Position numbers and translations under genes: made by a program. Of a stretch of 64,000 bases of DNA, positions 9,253 to 18,700 are shown in pieces. A model generated the notes under the pieces. The model did not search any database. It saw only the letters and a list, made by a program, of their open reading frames with translations, and was not told the DNA's origin. Source of the DNA: Paracoccus caeni (GTDB taxonomy: Bacteria; Pseudomonadota; Alphaproteobacteria; Rhodobacterales; Rhodobacteraceae). The stretch is from the NCBI RefSeq assembly GCF_016629665.1, contig NZ_JAEPRQ010000002.1, forward strand, positions 310,001 through 374,000, written 5' to 3'. Position 1 is the stretch's first letter. Every line of letters begins with the position of its first letter.

Positions 9253-9867
9253 ATGATCTCGATCACGCTTCAACAGGTGATGCTGTTCATCAGTACCCTG
9301 TCCATCGCGATCCTGTCGCCCGGCCCTGCCGTGATCGCCGTCAGCCAAAGCGCCTTCGCGCTTGGGCGACAGCGCACCCTGCCCTATGCATGGGGTCTGG
9401 CGGTCGGCGCCTCGCTGTGGTCGGTCTTTGCGCTACTGGGCCTGACGGTGATTTTCCGCGTCCTCCCATGGACCTACACGGTGCTGAAGGTGGCGGGCGG
9501 CATCTATCTGATCTGGGTGGCGTGGAAGATGTGGAAACACGCGCCTGATCCGCTGCCCGATCCGGCGGAATCGCATCGAGGGCTTAGCTTCTGGGCCGGG
9601 ATCGCGCTGAACCTGTCGAACCCGAAACCTGCGCTTTTCTATTCCTCGGTCCTGCTGGCGATTTTCCCGGCGGCGCTGACGGTGATGGACAAAGCCGCGA
9701 TTTACGCCACGGCACTTTCGGTTGAGCTGGGCTTTTACACCGCCCTAGCTTTTCTGATGGCTTTGCCTTGGCCAAGACGCCGCTATTATGCGTCGAAATT
9801 CTGGATCGACCGGCTGGCCGGGCTGGCCATTGGCCTGCTGGGGCTGACATTGATCCTGCGCTACTGA
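9253..9867 (+). CDS. LysE/RhtB family amino acid exporter
   Basis: A 204-residue integral membrane protein with about six hydrophobic segments and the family N-terminal signature [39 protein letters not shown] marks the centre of the second half. Members export amino acids or related compounds such as homoserine and threonine. It lies between fabI and gpt on the plus strand, with 21- and 20-base gaps, so it may share their transcript. Substrate cannot be read from sequence. A second member of the family is encoded at 25.6 kb. Confidence 0.88.
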   Translation: MISITLQQVMLFISTLSIAILSPGPAVIAVSQSAFALGRQRTLPYAWGLAVGASLWSVFALLGLTVIFRVLPWTYTVLKVAGGIYLIWVAWKMWKHAPDPLPDPAESHRGLSFWAGIALNLSNPKPALFYSSVLLAIFPAALTVMDKAAIYATALSVELGFYTALAFLMALPWPRRRYYASKFWIDRLAGLAIGLLGLTLILRY

Positions 9868-9887
9868 AAAAGGGAGCTAGAAAGACA

Positions 9888-10376
9888 ATGATGGACCGCC
9901 TTCCGCACGAGAAAGGGTTTCACGTCAGTTGGGATCAGTTGCATCGCGACGCGCGGGCATTGGCATGGCGGCTGGACGGCAATGACTGGCGGGCCGTGGT
10001 GGCGGTGACGCGCGGCGGGCTGGTCCCGGCGATGATCGTGGCCCGCGAACTGGACATTCGCACCATCGATACGATCAGCATCAAATCCTACAGTAAGCAG
10101 GAACAGGGCGGGCTGAAGGTTCTGAAACGTCCCGACCCCGAACTGATGGGCGATGGCGACGGGATTCTGGTCATCGACGATCTGGTCGATTCCGGTCGCA
10201 CGCTGGAACTGATCCGCGAAATGTATCCCAAAGCGCATTTCGGCACGGTCTATGCGAAGCCGAAGGGAAAACCGATGGTTCAGACCTATGTGACCGAGGT
10301 CAGTCAGGATACGTGGATATTCTTCCCATGGGATATGGCGCTGCAATATGTCCAGCCCTATCGCGGAGAAGATTAA
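9888..10376 (+). CDS. gpt: Xanthine-guanine phosphoribosyltransferase
   Basis: A 162-residue type I phosphoribosyltransferase salvaging xanthine, guanine and hypoxanthine. The PRPP loop is [17 protein letters not shown]; the N-terminal [19 protein letters not shown] and C-terminal [10 protein letters not shown] are typical of the Gpt branch. Start choice: ATG 9888 (or the adjacent 9891) follows AGGGAG. A longer frame reaching back to 9768 overlaps the preceding transporter and is not family-like. Confidence 0.94.
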   Translation: MMDRLPHEKGFHVSWDQLHRDARALAWRLDGNDWRAVVAVTRGGLVPAMIVARELDIRTIDTISIKSYSKQEQGGLKVLKRPDPELMGDGDGILVIDDLVDSGRTLELIREMYPKAHFGTVYAKPKGKPMVQTYVTEVSQDTWIFFPWDMALQYVQPYRGED

Positions 10377-10497
10377 GCGGCGACATGCCGATGGAATTCG
10401 CTAAAACGCAAAAGTTTGGAACCTCATAGGGCGGTTAAGACTTGTCTTTTCAATCGCGCACCGGAAACGGCGTGCGGCCTACCGAAGGAGGAAAGAC

Positions 10498-11259
10498 ATG
10501 CGTAAGTTTCTTTTGACCACAGCAGTTATTCTGCCCCTCTCGATGGGAACGGCTTTTGCGCAGGAAGATCCGTCAGCACCTGCTGCAGACGATCCGGCTG
10601 CGACCGAACCGATGGGCACCGATCCGGCAGCCGCTGATGCAGCCGATCCGGCCGCCGAGGAAGCTGCGGCAGAAGCGGCAGCGGCCGAGCTTGCCGCCAG
10701 CGGCAAAGTGGTCGATCAGCAGGCCCCGAACGAGCTGCGTCTTGAATGGATCACCGATGCGACCGTCACCGCACCCGACGGCACCTCGATTGGTGAAATC
10801 AACGATCTGATCGTGGACGGCGAAAACGGCCAGATGATCGCGGCGATCATCGGTGTGGGTGGCTTCCTTGGCATTGGCCAGAAGCAGATTGCCGTTCCTT
10901 GGGAACAGCTTACGGTCAATTATGACGCGCAGGAAGTCACCAGCGACCTGACCAAGGAAGAGGCCGATGCGGCCCCGGAATATGTGTTCCGCGACCGCGA
11001 TCCCGGTCCTGACGCAGCGGCTTCGGCTGATGGCGGCACCGCTCCGGCGGACCCGGCAGCGGCACCCGCCGATCCGGCAGCAGCGCCCGCCCCGGCTGAT
11101 CCGGCAATGGACGCGGCCCCGGCAGATGCGGCGCCTGCGGACCCGGCGATGGAACCGGCTGACCCTGCTGCAGACCCGATGGCAGAGCCTGCCACTGACC
11201 CGGCAGCCGATCCGATGGCCGAACCCGCGCCTGAAGGCGAGGCACCGGCTGCCAACTGA
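10498..11259 (+). CDS. Exported PRC-barrel protein with DPA-rich repeat tail
   Basis: A 253-residue protein. A signal peptide (MRKFLLTTAVILPLSMGTAFA) is followed by an Ala/Asp/Pro-rich linker, a PRC-barrel-like domain near residues 80-155 (RLEWITDATVTAPDGTSIG, EINDLIVDGENGQ, VPWEQLTV) and a low-complexity tail of degenerate DPAAAPA/DPMAEPA units to the end. PRC barrels occur in RNA-processing and photosystem proteins; exported members with repeat tails are common in Rhodobacteraceae and uncharacterised. AAGGAGGAAAG gives a very strong ribosome site. A bidirectional terminator follows. Confidence 0.8.
   Translation: MRKFLLTTAVILPLSMGTAFAQEDPSAPAADDPAATEPMGTDPAAADAADPAAEEAAAEAAAAELAASGKVVDQQAPNELRLEWITDATVTAPDGTSIGEINDLIVDGENGQMIAAIIGVGGFLGIGQKQIAVPWEQLTVNYDAQEVTSDLTKEEADAAPEYVFRDRDPGPDAAASADGGTAPADPAAAPADPAAAPAPADPAMDAAPADAAPADPAMEPADPAADPMAEPATDPAADPMAEPAPEGEAPAAN
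11032..11250 (+). repeat. Degenerate DPA-encoding repeats
   Basis: The 3' end of the PRC-barrel gene consists of imperfect short repeats built on GCxGAyCCGGCA, encoding runs of Asp-Pro-Ala, Ala-Pro-Ala-Asp and Asp-Pro-Met-Ala-Glu-Pro. Repeat number may vary between strains. Confidence 0.75.
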
Positions 11260-11304
11260 ACCGGACATTTCGGTCACCAGTTGGACATTCACGCTGACGA
11301 AAGG

Positions 11305-11333
11305 AAAAGCGGCCCATTCAGGGCCGCTTTTTC
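11305..11333. terminator. Bidirectional intrinsic terminator
   Basis: The stem AAAGCGGCCC / GGGCCGCTTT with a 5-base loop is followed by T residues on both strands. It lies between the convergent PRC-barrel gene and trpE and can serve both. Confidence 0.88.
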
Positions 11334-11360
11334 ATATCACGCCGAATAGATAATTCCGGC

Positions 11361-12866
11361 TCAGCTATTACCACGGATAAATCGGGCCGCACCTTCGGCA
11401 GCGCGCTGAAGGGCGCGGCTTTTATTTACCGTTTCCTCAAATTCAGATTCGGGATCGCTGTCATAAACAACGCCCCCGCCAGCCTGAATATAAAGCGCCT
11501 GATCCTTGATAATCCCGGTGCGCAGCGCAATACACATATCCATTTCGCCATTCGCCGCGAAATAACCGACCGCACCGCCATAGACGCCGCGCTTTTCCGG
11601 CTCCAATTCGTCGATGATCTCCATCGCGCGAACCTTCGGAGCGCCTGAGACTGTGCCCGCAGGCATCCCCGCCATCAGCGCCGACAAGGCATCTTCGCCG
11701 TCGCGGATCTCGCCCACCACGTTCGAGACGATATGCATGACATGGCTGTAGCGTTCGATCACGAACTGCTCGGTCGGGCGAACCGTGCCGGGTCGGGCGA
11801 CGCGGCCGACATCGTTGCGACCCAGATCCAGCAGCATCAGATGCTCGGCCAGCTCTTTCTGATCGGCCAGCAGATCGGCCTCCAGCGCGCGATCCTCGGC
11901 CTCGTCTGCCCCGCGCGGACGGGTGCCCGCAATCGGACGGATCGTCACTTCGCCATCGCGCAGACGCACGAGGATTTCGGGAGAGGCACCGACGATCTGG
12001 AAGCCGCCCATATTCAGGAAGAACATGAAGGGCGACGGATTGGTGCGGCGCAGGCTGCGATAAAGCGCGAAAGGCGGCAGCGGAAAATCCATCCGCCAGC
12101 GCTGCGACGGCACCACCTGAAAGATATCGCCCGCGCGGATATAGTCCTTGGCCTTCTCGACCGCCGCCAGATAATCGGCCTTGGCGAAGTTCGAGACCGG
12201 CTCGCCAATGGTCGCCTCATCGCCAAGCGCACGAGGCTCGGACGGCTGGCGGTCCAGCGACCGCAGGGCATCCATCACGCGCTCCGCAGCCTGTGCATAG
12301 GCGGCGCGGGCGCTGCCGCTGCCGTCATGCCATGCGGGCGAACACAGCGTCACCTCGCCCTTGACCCCGTCCAGAACCGCCACGACCGAAGGCCGCATCA
12401 GGATCGCATCGGGCAGGTCCAGCGGGTCGGGGTTCACATCCGGCAGATGTTCAACCAGCCGGATCATGTCATAGCCGAGATAGCCGAACAGACCCGCCGC
12501 GACCGGCGGCACACCGTCGGGCAATTCGTCGATCCGGCTTTCGGCGATCAGTGCGCGCAGACTGTCCAGCGCCGGTCCGTCCTGAACCTGATACTGGTCC
12601 GAGAAACGCGCCTGCCGGTTGATCCGGGCGCGGCCATCGCGGCAATCCCAGATCAGATCGGGCTTCATGCCGACGATGGAATAGCGGCCACGCACCTCGC
12701 CGCCGGTCACCGATTCCAGCATGAAGCTCATCGGGGCGGCTTCGGCCAGTTTCAGCATCAGGCTAACCGGCGTGTCCAGATCGGCGGCCAGACGGATCGT
12801 CACCAACTGGTTGCGACCAGCCTTCCAGCCCGCCTCGAAGGCGGCAAAATCGGGTGTCAGCTCCAT
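11361..12866 (-). CDS. trpE: Anthranilate synthase component I
   Basis: A 501-residue chorismate-utilising enzyme making anthranilate with the TrpG glutamine amidotransferase. Visible motifs are the tryptophan-feedback region FMLESVTGG near the N-terminus, then VVPSQRW, IRPIAGTRPRG, LMLLDLGRNDVGRV and GTVSGAPKVRAMEIIDELEP. The GTVSGAPK core and the LLES-like motif favour TrpE over PabB. Its ATG shares one base with the stop of the upstream ppiD gene (TAATG), so the two are translationally coupled. trpG and trpD are on the opposite strand about 4 kb away. Confidence 0.96.
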   Translation of the reverse strand: MELTPDFAAFEAGWKAGRNQLVTIRLAADLDTPVSLMLKLAEAAPMSFMLESVTGGEVRGRYSIVGMKPDLIWDCRDGRARINRQARFSDQYQVQDGPALDSLRALIAESRIDELPDGVPPVAAGLFGYLGYDMIRLVEHLPDVNPDPLDLPDAILMRPSVVAVLDGVKGEVTLCSPAWHDGSGSARAAYAQAAERVMDALRSLDRQPSEPRALGDEATIGEPVSNFAKADYLAAVEKAKDYIRAGDIFQVVPSQRWRMDFPLPPFALYRSLRRTNPSPFMFFLNMGGFQIVGASPEILVRLRDGEVTIRPIAGTRPRGADEAEDRALEADLLADQKELAEHLMLLDLGRNDVGRVARPGTVRPTEQFVIERYSHVMHIVSNVVGEIRDGEDALSALMAGMPAGTVSGAPKVRAMEIIDELEPEKRGVYGGAVGYFAANGEMDMCIALRTGIIKDQALYIQAGGGVVYDSDPESEFEETVNKSRALQRAAEGAARFIRGNS

Positions 12867-14833
12867 TACTGAACCTGTGTTTCGACGGTGTTGATAGAGC
12901 TTTGATTGACCTCGACCCCGCCCAGACGCTGCGCCTCACGGGCATAGTAATCGAAGATGTCGCCCTGCATCGAGCCGCTCAGCCGCTCGGTGACGGCACC
13001 GGAAATGCGGCCCGCATCGGGCGTGTCCAGATCGGCCTGATGCACGGCATCCAGACGCACCAGAAACACCCGGTTCTCGGCATCGACGATCTCGATTTCG
13101 CCGGGATCGCCCATGCTGAAGGCGCGGGTGACAACATCCTGCGGCACCGTATCGATCCAGCCGTCACGGCTGATCGCCGGAGCGGCTTTCCAGTCGCGCG
13201 CAATCACGTTCGGCGCTGCGGCGGGCGCAGGCTCTGGTGCAGCATCGTCATCGCCAAGATCTGCCGGAGACTGTGCCGGAACCGCTCCATTGCTGGCCGG
13301 TGGCGTCGTCGCAAGCTGTGCCGTCGCTGCTGCCGCGTCCTGCAAGCGTTGCTCATCGGCAAGCGCCAGCAACAGCCGGTGCACCTCGCCCCGCTTCCAG
13401 TCCTCGGCGACCTCGTCACGCACCTCTTCGAAGGGGCGCAAGGTCGGCGGCACGATTTCGTCAAGGCGCAGGGCAAAGACACCGCCATCATCCAGATGCA
13501 GAATTGTCGGGAAATCGCCCTCGGACACTTCGGCGGCCTGTTCGCGGAAATCCTCGTAGCCCGCGATGCTGCCCTGTTCCGGCGCGGCACCTGCGACCCA
13601 GTCGATCTGGCCAAGCTCCATCTCGGTTTCTTCCGCGACCTGCTCAAGGCTTGAACCGCCTGCCAGCATATCCTCGAAATCATGCGAGAGGTCCTGCAAC
13701 TGGCGGGCAGCGCGGTCCAGCGCCGCTTCGCCGCGCAACTCGTCACGCGCGTCCTCGAAGGGGATATTGACCGGCGCAAGGATCGCGTGGACAGCGAACA
13801 GGGCCGGGCCAAGATTGGTCTGGATCGGTTCGGTCACGCCGTTGTCCTGCAGCGCGAACACCGCCTCACCGGCATTGCCAAGCGCTTCCGCCGTCATCTC
13901 GCCAAGCTCGGCATCCTCCAGCGTCAACCCGCGCTGCTCCACCAGATCCTCGAAGCTCAGCTCGCCTGCATCGATGCGCGCCTTGGCCTCTTCTGCGGCC
14001 TCCTGCGAGGGCATCACCAGACGGCTGACAAAACGCCGCTCGGGCTTGCGGTAGGTGTCGCTCTGGCTTTCATAGACCTGACGCAAAGCCTCTTCGTCCA
14101 ACTCGATCTTCGGGGCCAGCATTTCCGGGGTCAGCCAGACATAGCTGATCTTGCGAATCTCGGGCGCGGTAAAGCGGTCGGCATTGGCGCTGTGCCATGC
14201 CTTCAGCTTCTCCTCGTCAGGTTCGGTGATCGCGTTGGTCAACTGATCCGCCGTCAGTTCGCGCCATGACACATCGCGTGTCTCAAGGATCCAGTGCGCC
14301 GTGGCATCAACCATCGGCTTCGGAGCAACCACACCGCCGACAACGGCGCGTTGCAACAGAAGCCGCGATTCCTCGTCGCGGATCATCCGCTCGAACTGAG
14401 CCTCGCTCATCTGCTGGTTCCGCAGAACCTCGCTGTAGGCGGTGCGATCGAAATTGCCGTTGGGGCCACGGAAGGCCGAGATGCTGCCGATCGCGTCGCG
14501 CACCCGGTCATCGCCGACCGAGACGCCGATCCGGTTCGCCTGATCCTGCAGCGCCGCGCCGGTGAAAAGCTGCGCCCGCACGGCCTGCGGCACACCCATT
14601 TCGCGCGCCTGCGCCATGGTTACCGGCTGGCCGGTCTGCTGCTGGATCGCGTTGATCTGGTTGCGCAGGGCGCGCAGGTATTCGTCAGCGGTCACCTTGG
14701 TATCGCCGACCGAGCCGATGGCGGTTGAGCCGCTGGAAAAGCTGGTCACGCCAAAGCCGCCCAGACCAAGCACCATCAGACCCATCAACACCCAGACGAT
14801 GGTCGATTTTCCATGCGTGCGCAGGTTCTTCAT
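12866..14833 (-). CDS. ppiD: PpiD-like membrane-anchored peptidyl-prolyl isomerase/chaperone
   Basis: A 655-residue periplasmic folding factor. A cytoplasmic N-terminus and one transmembrane anchor (about 12-33, VWVLMGLMVLGLGGFGVTSF) precede a SurA_N-like chaperone region (SVGDTKVTADEYLRALRNQ). A parvulin-like part follows, with RRFVSRLVMPSQEAAEEAKARI near residues 265-285 and a distant second rotamase-like region. A low-complexity Pro/Ala linker lies near residues 505-540. The family helps outer-membrane and exported proteins fold. Coupling to trpE is conserved in Rhodobacteraceae without an obvious functional reason. Confidence 0.9.
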   Translation of the reverse strand: MKNLRTHGKSTIVWVLMGLMVLGLGGFGVTSFSSGSTAIGSVGDTKVTADEYLRALRNQINAIQQQTGQPVTMAQAREMGVPQAVRAQLFTGAALQDQANRIGVSVGDDRVRDAIGSISAFRGPNGNFDRTAYSEVLRNQQMSEAQFERMIRDEESRLLLQRAVVGGVVAPKPMVDATAHWILETRDVSWRELTADQLTNAITEPDEEKLKAWHSANADRFTAPEIRKISYVWLTPEMLAPKIELDEEALRQVYESQSDTYRKPERRFVSRLVMPSQEAAEEAKARIDAGELSFEDLVEQRGLTLEDAELGEMTAEALGNAGEAVFALQDNGVTEPIQTNLGPALFAVHAILAPVNIPFEDARDELRGEAALDRAARQLQDLSHDFEDMLAGGSSLEQVAEETEMELGQIDWVAGAAPEQGSIAGYEDFREQAAEVSEGDFPTILHLDDGGVFALRLDEIVPPTLRPFEEVRDEVAEDWKRGEVHRLLLALADEQRLQDAAAATAQLATTPPASNGAVPAQSPADLGDDDAAPEPAPAAAPNVIARDWKAAPAISRDGWIDTVPQDVVTRAFSMGDPGEIEIVDAENRVFLVRLDAVHQADLDTPDAGRISGAVTERLSGSMQGDIFDYYAREAQRLGGVEVNQSSINTVETQVQ

Positions 14834-14899
14834 GCCCGGTCTTCCCTTGTCCCTTTGTCGGCTTCGTCTTTAGGGCGCGCGCGCCCGCGCCACAAGGGT

Positions 14900-16075
14900 T
14901 CAGGCCCGGAAGTCGCGAAGTCTCTCGGCCAGTTGACCGATCCCTGCGGCATCGACATTGGCAAAGGCGATCCGGAAATGCCGCCCGCCGGTCGGATCAC
15001 CTTCGGGTGCGAACATCGTTCCGGGCAAAGCCAGCACCGAAGCATCCCGAACCAGCCGACGGGCAAGCTCTGCCGATGAAGCCTCAAACGGGTGTTCGAT
15101 CCACGCGAAATAGGCGCCCGCGCTTTTCAGCCGCCATCCCGGCAGCGCCCCCAGTTCAGCAATACATGCGGCGCGGCGGGCAAGGATTTCATCCCGCTCG
15201 CCCGCCAGCCATTGCCGCAGGTTCCGCATCCCCCAGACCGCACCGATCTGACCAAGCTGCGAGGTCGAGATGGCGACCGTATCCAGAAACTTCTCGACCT
15301 CGGCCATGCGGTCGGTTCCGGTGATCATCGCACCGACACGGTGGCCGGTCAGCCGGTAAGCCTTCGAGAAGCTGTAAAGCTGGATCAACGAGCGGTCCCA
15401 GTCGGGTCGCGTCAGCAGATCATGCGGCGCACCGCTGCGGCTGTCGAAGTCGCGATAGGTCTCGTCAAGGATCAGCACAAGGCCATGGCGCTGGACCAGA
15501 TCATGAAACGCCGCGACCAGACCGGCGGGATATTCGGCCCCTGTCGGATTGTTCGGCGTGACCAGAACGATGGCGCGGGTTCGGTCCGAAATCAGCGCCT
15601 CGGCCTGATCAGGGTCGGGCAACATCCCCTCGCCACAGGGCAGCGGCACCGTGGTGATGCCCTGCATATCAAGCCACATCTTGTGATTGAAATACCATGG
15701 CGTCGGCAGAATGATCTCATCCCCCGGCCCGGCAAGCGTCGTCACCGCCGCGCAGAACGCCTGATTGCAGCCCTGCGTGATCGCGACATGAGCGGCGGAA
15801 ACCTGACCGCCATAGGCCCCGCTGAATTCCTCGGCCACGGCATCGCGCAGATCGGTATTGCCCAGAACCGGGCCGTAAAGATGCGCCTGCGGCAGGTTCA
15901 ACGCCGCCTCGGCAATGGCGCGGCGCAGCGGCTCGGGCGGCGGATCGACCGGCGCGGCCTGACTGACATTGATCAGCAGGCGGTCTGCGGGAAATGTGAC
16001 CCCGTCCAGCCAACGGCGGGCTTCCATCACCGGCGGCGCGAAGGTGGCGGCAATGGCGGGATTGAATGGGGGCAT
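14900..16075 (-). CDS. PLP-dependent class I/II aminotransferase
   Basis: A 391-residue fold-type I aminotransferase. It contains INVSQAAPVDPPPEPL near the N-terminus, YGPVLGNTDLRDAVAEEF, VLVTPNNPTGAEYP, ILDETYRDF and the PLP-lysine motif SFSKAYRLTGHRVG, with the substrate-carboxylate arginine in GGRHFRIAFANVDA. These fit aspartate/aromatic-type transaminases; the substrate is not clear. The start MPPFNPAIAA (16075) lies one base after the stop of the upstream gene on the same strand, so the two are cotranscribed. Confidence 0.9.
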   Translation of the reverse strand: MPPFNPAIAATFAPPVMEARRWLDGVTFPADRLLINVSQAAPVDPPPEPLRRAIAEAALNLPQAHLYGPVLGNTDLRDAVAEEFSGAYGGQVSAAHVAITQGCNQAFCAAVTTLAGPGDEIILPTPWYFNHKMWLDMQGITTVPLPCGEGMLPDPDQAEALISDRTRAIVLVTPNNPTGAEYPAGLVAAFHDLVQRHGLVLILDETYRDFDSRSGAPHDLLTRPDWDRSLIQLYSFSKAYRLTGHRVGAMITGTDRMAEVEKFLDTVAISTSQLGQIGAVWGMRNLRQWLAGERDEILARRAACIAELGALPGWRLKSAGAYFAWIEHPFEASSAELARRLVRDASVLALPGTMFAPEGDPTGGRHFRIAFANVDAAGIGQLAERLRDFRA

Positions 16076-16076
16076 G

Positions 16077-16967
16077 TCAGTCACCGTTTTGTGCGGGGTC
16101 CATGCCGCGCAGTTCGGACAGATCGGGCGGCAGCGACAGGTCGGGCATGGGCGACGGAAGCCTGGGCGTGCCCGGCAGCGCCGATCTTCCCGCCGCACCG
16201 ACCGAGCCTGACTCGGCTTCGGCCACAGCGTCGATCATCGTTGCCACCGGCTGCGATTCGACCGCGCGCAACAGGACCATCGACTTGTTGGGCAACAGAT
16301 CCGGCCCGCCCACACGGCCAAGTCCGGGCACATCACGGACCGCATTCGGCGCGTCGGCTGCGGGCGGATCACTGCGCAAGGTGGCAGTCGCGGTCGGTCG
16401 GTCGATTTGTGATGCAACCTCGGCCTCGGCCTTCTGCCGCTGTTCAGCGTCCTTCTCTGGTGCAGAGGGCCGTGCCCCTTCCGCCGAGACCGCTGTCGGC
16501 GCCAGTTCCGTCACCGGCGCCCAGACGGCCTGCGGCTCGGCCTGACGACGCGCGGCGTCCGGCAGGGTCAGCGGCTCGGGCATGACCGGCAGCACGTCCC
16601 CGCCCCGGCCGAATTCGGAGCCGACGGGAAGATCGACAGCCGATGCCAAAGGCTCGGAGACAGCGGCAGTCTGTGGGCTGACAGGTGCCACAACAGGCGA
16701 AGATGCAGCCATCTCCGTCTCGGGGGCCGCAACCGCCTGTTCGGCAGTTTCGCTCATCACGACGACAGGCGCGTCCCCGACCCCGACCTCGATGTCGGGC
16801 TGGCTCTGCTCCTGCGCCTCGGTCACGGGTGGGGCTTCTGCTGCAGTCACCTGCTCTTCCGTCGGGCGATCCTGCCGGGATGGCGGCACTGCCAGCGAAA
16901 CAACGGTCAGAGCGGCGCCGCTCAGCGCCACACCATGAACCAGACCCTTCAAGAAACCGCGTGCCAT
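16077..16967 (-). CDS. Membrane-anchored low-complexity protein, probable N-terminal half of a divergent polysaccharide deacetylase
   Basis: A 296-residue protein: a short positive N-terminus and one membrane anchor (MARGFLKGLVHGVALSGAALTVVSLAV), then about 260 residues rich in Ala, Pro, Glu and Val, without recognisable catalytic domain. The anchor and the segment DLPVGSEFGRGG resemble the N-terminal half of divergent polysaccharide deacetylases found next to envelope genes in Rhodobacteraceae. Here the stop comes where that catalytic domain would begin, and the aminotransferase starts one base later. It may be a truncated remnant or a shorter paralogue. It is divergent from trpG across about 117 bases. 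Confidence 0.6.
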   Translation of the reverse strand: MARGFLKGLVHGVALSGAALTVVSLAVPPSRQDRPTEEQVTAAEAPPVTEAQEQSQPDIEVGVGDAPVVVMSETAEQAVAAPETEMAASSPVVAPVSPQTAAVSEPLASAVDLPVGSEFGRGGDVLPVMPEPLTLPDAARRQAEPQAVWAPVTELAPTAVSAEGARPSAPEKDAEQRQKAEAEVASQIDRPTATATLRSDPPAADAPNAVRDVPGLGRVGGPDLLPNKSMVLLRAVESQPVATMIDAVAEAESGSVGAAGRSALPGTPRLPSPMPDLSLPPDLSELRGMDPAQNGD

Positions 16968-17084
16968 ATGCCTCTTCTTGTCCCTGCCGGTCTTGACCGC
17001 CCGGCGCGCTTTGCCCCATCTATAGCGGACCCGTTTCCCCGGGGGAACCGCCCGATCACACGGCAGCAATCAAGGCGCGCGACA

Positions 17085-17675
17085 ATGATCCTTCTGATCG
17101 ACAATTACGACAGCTTCACCTGGAACCTCGTTCACTACATGGGCGAGGCAGGCGCGGATGTCGTCGTGCGCCGGAATGATGCTTTGACCGTCGATGAGGC
17201 GATGGCAATGAACCCTGACGGGATCGTGATCTCGCCCGGCCCCTGCGAGCCTGCACAGGCGGGGATCTGCATCGATCTGATCCGGGCGGCGGCGGAACGC
17301 AGCCTGCCTGTGCTGGGCGTTTGCCTTGGCCATCAGGCCATCGGCGAGGCGTTCGGCGGCAAGATCGTCCGCGCCAACCGCATCCTGCACGGCAAGGTGG
17401 ATAATATCGATCATGACGGCACCGGCGTTTTCGCGGGCCTGCCCTCGCCGCTGAAAGCCACGCGCTACCATTCGCTGACGGTCGAGCCGGAAAGCCTGCC
17501 AAACAGCCTGCGCGTCACCGCGACCTCGGATGACGGCACCATCATGGGCCTGATCCACGAGGCATTGCCGATCGAGGGTGTGCAGTTTCACCCCGAATCG
17601 ATTGCCTCGGAATACGGCCATGACATGATCCGCACCTTCCTTGCCCGCTGCACCAGCCACGAGGCTGCTGCATGA
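17085..17675 (+). CDS. trpG: Anthranilate synthase component II (glutamine amidotransferase)
   Basis: A 196-residue class I glutamine amidotransferase supplying ammonia to TrpE. Features: N-terminal [18 protein letters not shown], the oxyanion region [12 protein letters not shown], the nucleophile cysteine in [16 protein letters not shown], and the His-Glu pair in [12 protein letters not shown]. The ATG at 17085 is the family start. Its last four bases overlap trpD (ATGA). It is separated from trpE, which lies on the opposite strand. Confidence 0.96.
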   Translation: MILLIDNYDSFTWNLVHYMGEAGADVVVRRNDALTVDEAMAMNPDGIVISPGPCEPAQAGICIDLIRAAAERSLPVLGVCLGHQAIGEAFGGKIVRANRILHGKVDNIDHDGTGVFAGLPSPLKATRYHSLTVEPESLPNSLRVTATSDDGTIMGLIHEALPIEGVQFHPESIASEYGHDMIRTFLARCTSHEAAA

Positions 17676-18700
17676 GCCAGCCGACCGACCTGCGCCCGCT
17701 GATCGGCATCGCCGCCACCCGCCCGCTGACCGGAACCGAGGCCGAGGCCGCCTTCTCGGCCCTGTTCGACGGCGCGGCAACGCCCGCGCAGATCGGCGGG
17801 CTGCTGATGGCGTTGCGGGTCCGGGGCGAGACGGTCGATGAAATCGCCGCCGCCGCCCGTGCGATGCGCAACCGGATGAACCGGATCGAGGCGCCTGCCG
17901 GGGCGATGGACATCGTCGGCACCGGCGGCGACGGCAAGGGCACGCTGAACATCTCGACCGCGACGGCCTTCGTGGTGGCGGGGGCTGGCGTGCCGGTGGC
18001 CAAGCACGGCAACCGCAATCTCAGCTCGAAATCGGGGGCGGCGGATGCGCTGACCCAGATGGGGATCAACGTGATGGGCGGCCCGCCGGTCGCGCAACAG
18101 GCGCTGCGTCAGGCGGGCATCTGCTTCATGATGGCGCCGATGCACCACCCGGCCATGCGCCATGTCGGCCCGCCCCGCGCCGAATTGGGCACCCGCACCG
18201 TCTTCAACCTGCTTGGCCCGCTGACCAACCCGGCCTCGGCCCGCCGTCAACTGACCGGCGCCTTCAGCACCGACTGGATCCGCCCGATGGCCGAGGTTCT
18301 GCGCGACCTTGGCTCGGACGCGGCATGGCTGGTCCACGGCCATGACGGCACCGACGAAATCAGCATCGCCGGCGAAACCTCGGTCGCGGCGCTGAAGGAT
18401 GGTCAGATCAGCGAATTCATCGTCACGCCCGAAGATGCGGGCCTGCAACGCCACCCGTTCGAGGCGATCATCGGCGGCGAGCCTTCCGAAAACGCCGCCG
18501 CTTTCCGGGCGTTGCTGAATGGCGAAACCGGCGCCTATCGCGATGCGGTGCTGCTGAACGCGGCTGCGGCGCTGCTGATCGCCGAGAAGGTCACCGACCT
18601 GCGCGAAGGCGCTGCAATGGCGGCCGACGCGATTGATAGCGGCGCGGCACGAGCAAAGCTCGCGGCATTGGCCGAAGTCACCGGACCGCCCGAAGCGTGA
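17672..18700 (+). CDS. trpD: Anthranilate phosphoribosyltransferase
   Basis: A 342-residue enzyme joining anthranilate to PRPP in tryptophan synthesis. Diagnostic motifs are the phosphate-binding [34 protein letters not shown], and the substrate region [25 protein letters not shown] plus [11 protein letters not shown]. Start and stop overlap trpG and ung by 4 bases each, so the three genes form a tightly coupled transcript. Confidence 0.97.
   Translation: MSQPTDLRPLIGIAATRPLTGTEAEAAFSALFDGAATPAQIGGLLMALRVRGETVDEIAAAARAMRNRMNRIEAPAGAMDIVGTGGDGKGTLNISTATAFVVAGAGVPVAKHGNRNLSSKSGAADALTQMGINVMGGPPVAQQALRQAGICFMMAPMHHPAMRHVGPPRAELGTRTVFNLLGPLTNPASARRQLTGAFSTDWIRPMAEVLRDLGSDAAWLVHGHDGTDEISIAGETSVAALKDGQISEFIVTPEDAGLQRHPFEAIIGGEPSENAAAFRALLNGETGAYRDAVLLNAAAALLIAEKVTDLREGAAMAADAIDSGAARAKLAALAEVTGPPEA

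Noticed and set aside
10411..10450. GGAACC as an EcfG-type general-stress promoter ahead of the PRC-barrel gene
   Set aside because: A GTT -10 element is not found at the required 16-17-base spacing; the only GGTT is 11 bases away.
10479..11255. Ala/Ser/Gly-rich minus-strand frames in the PRC-barrel gene
   Set aside because: They are the mirror of the DPA-rich repeats and carry no signal peptide or ribosome site consistent with a gene.
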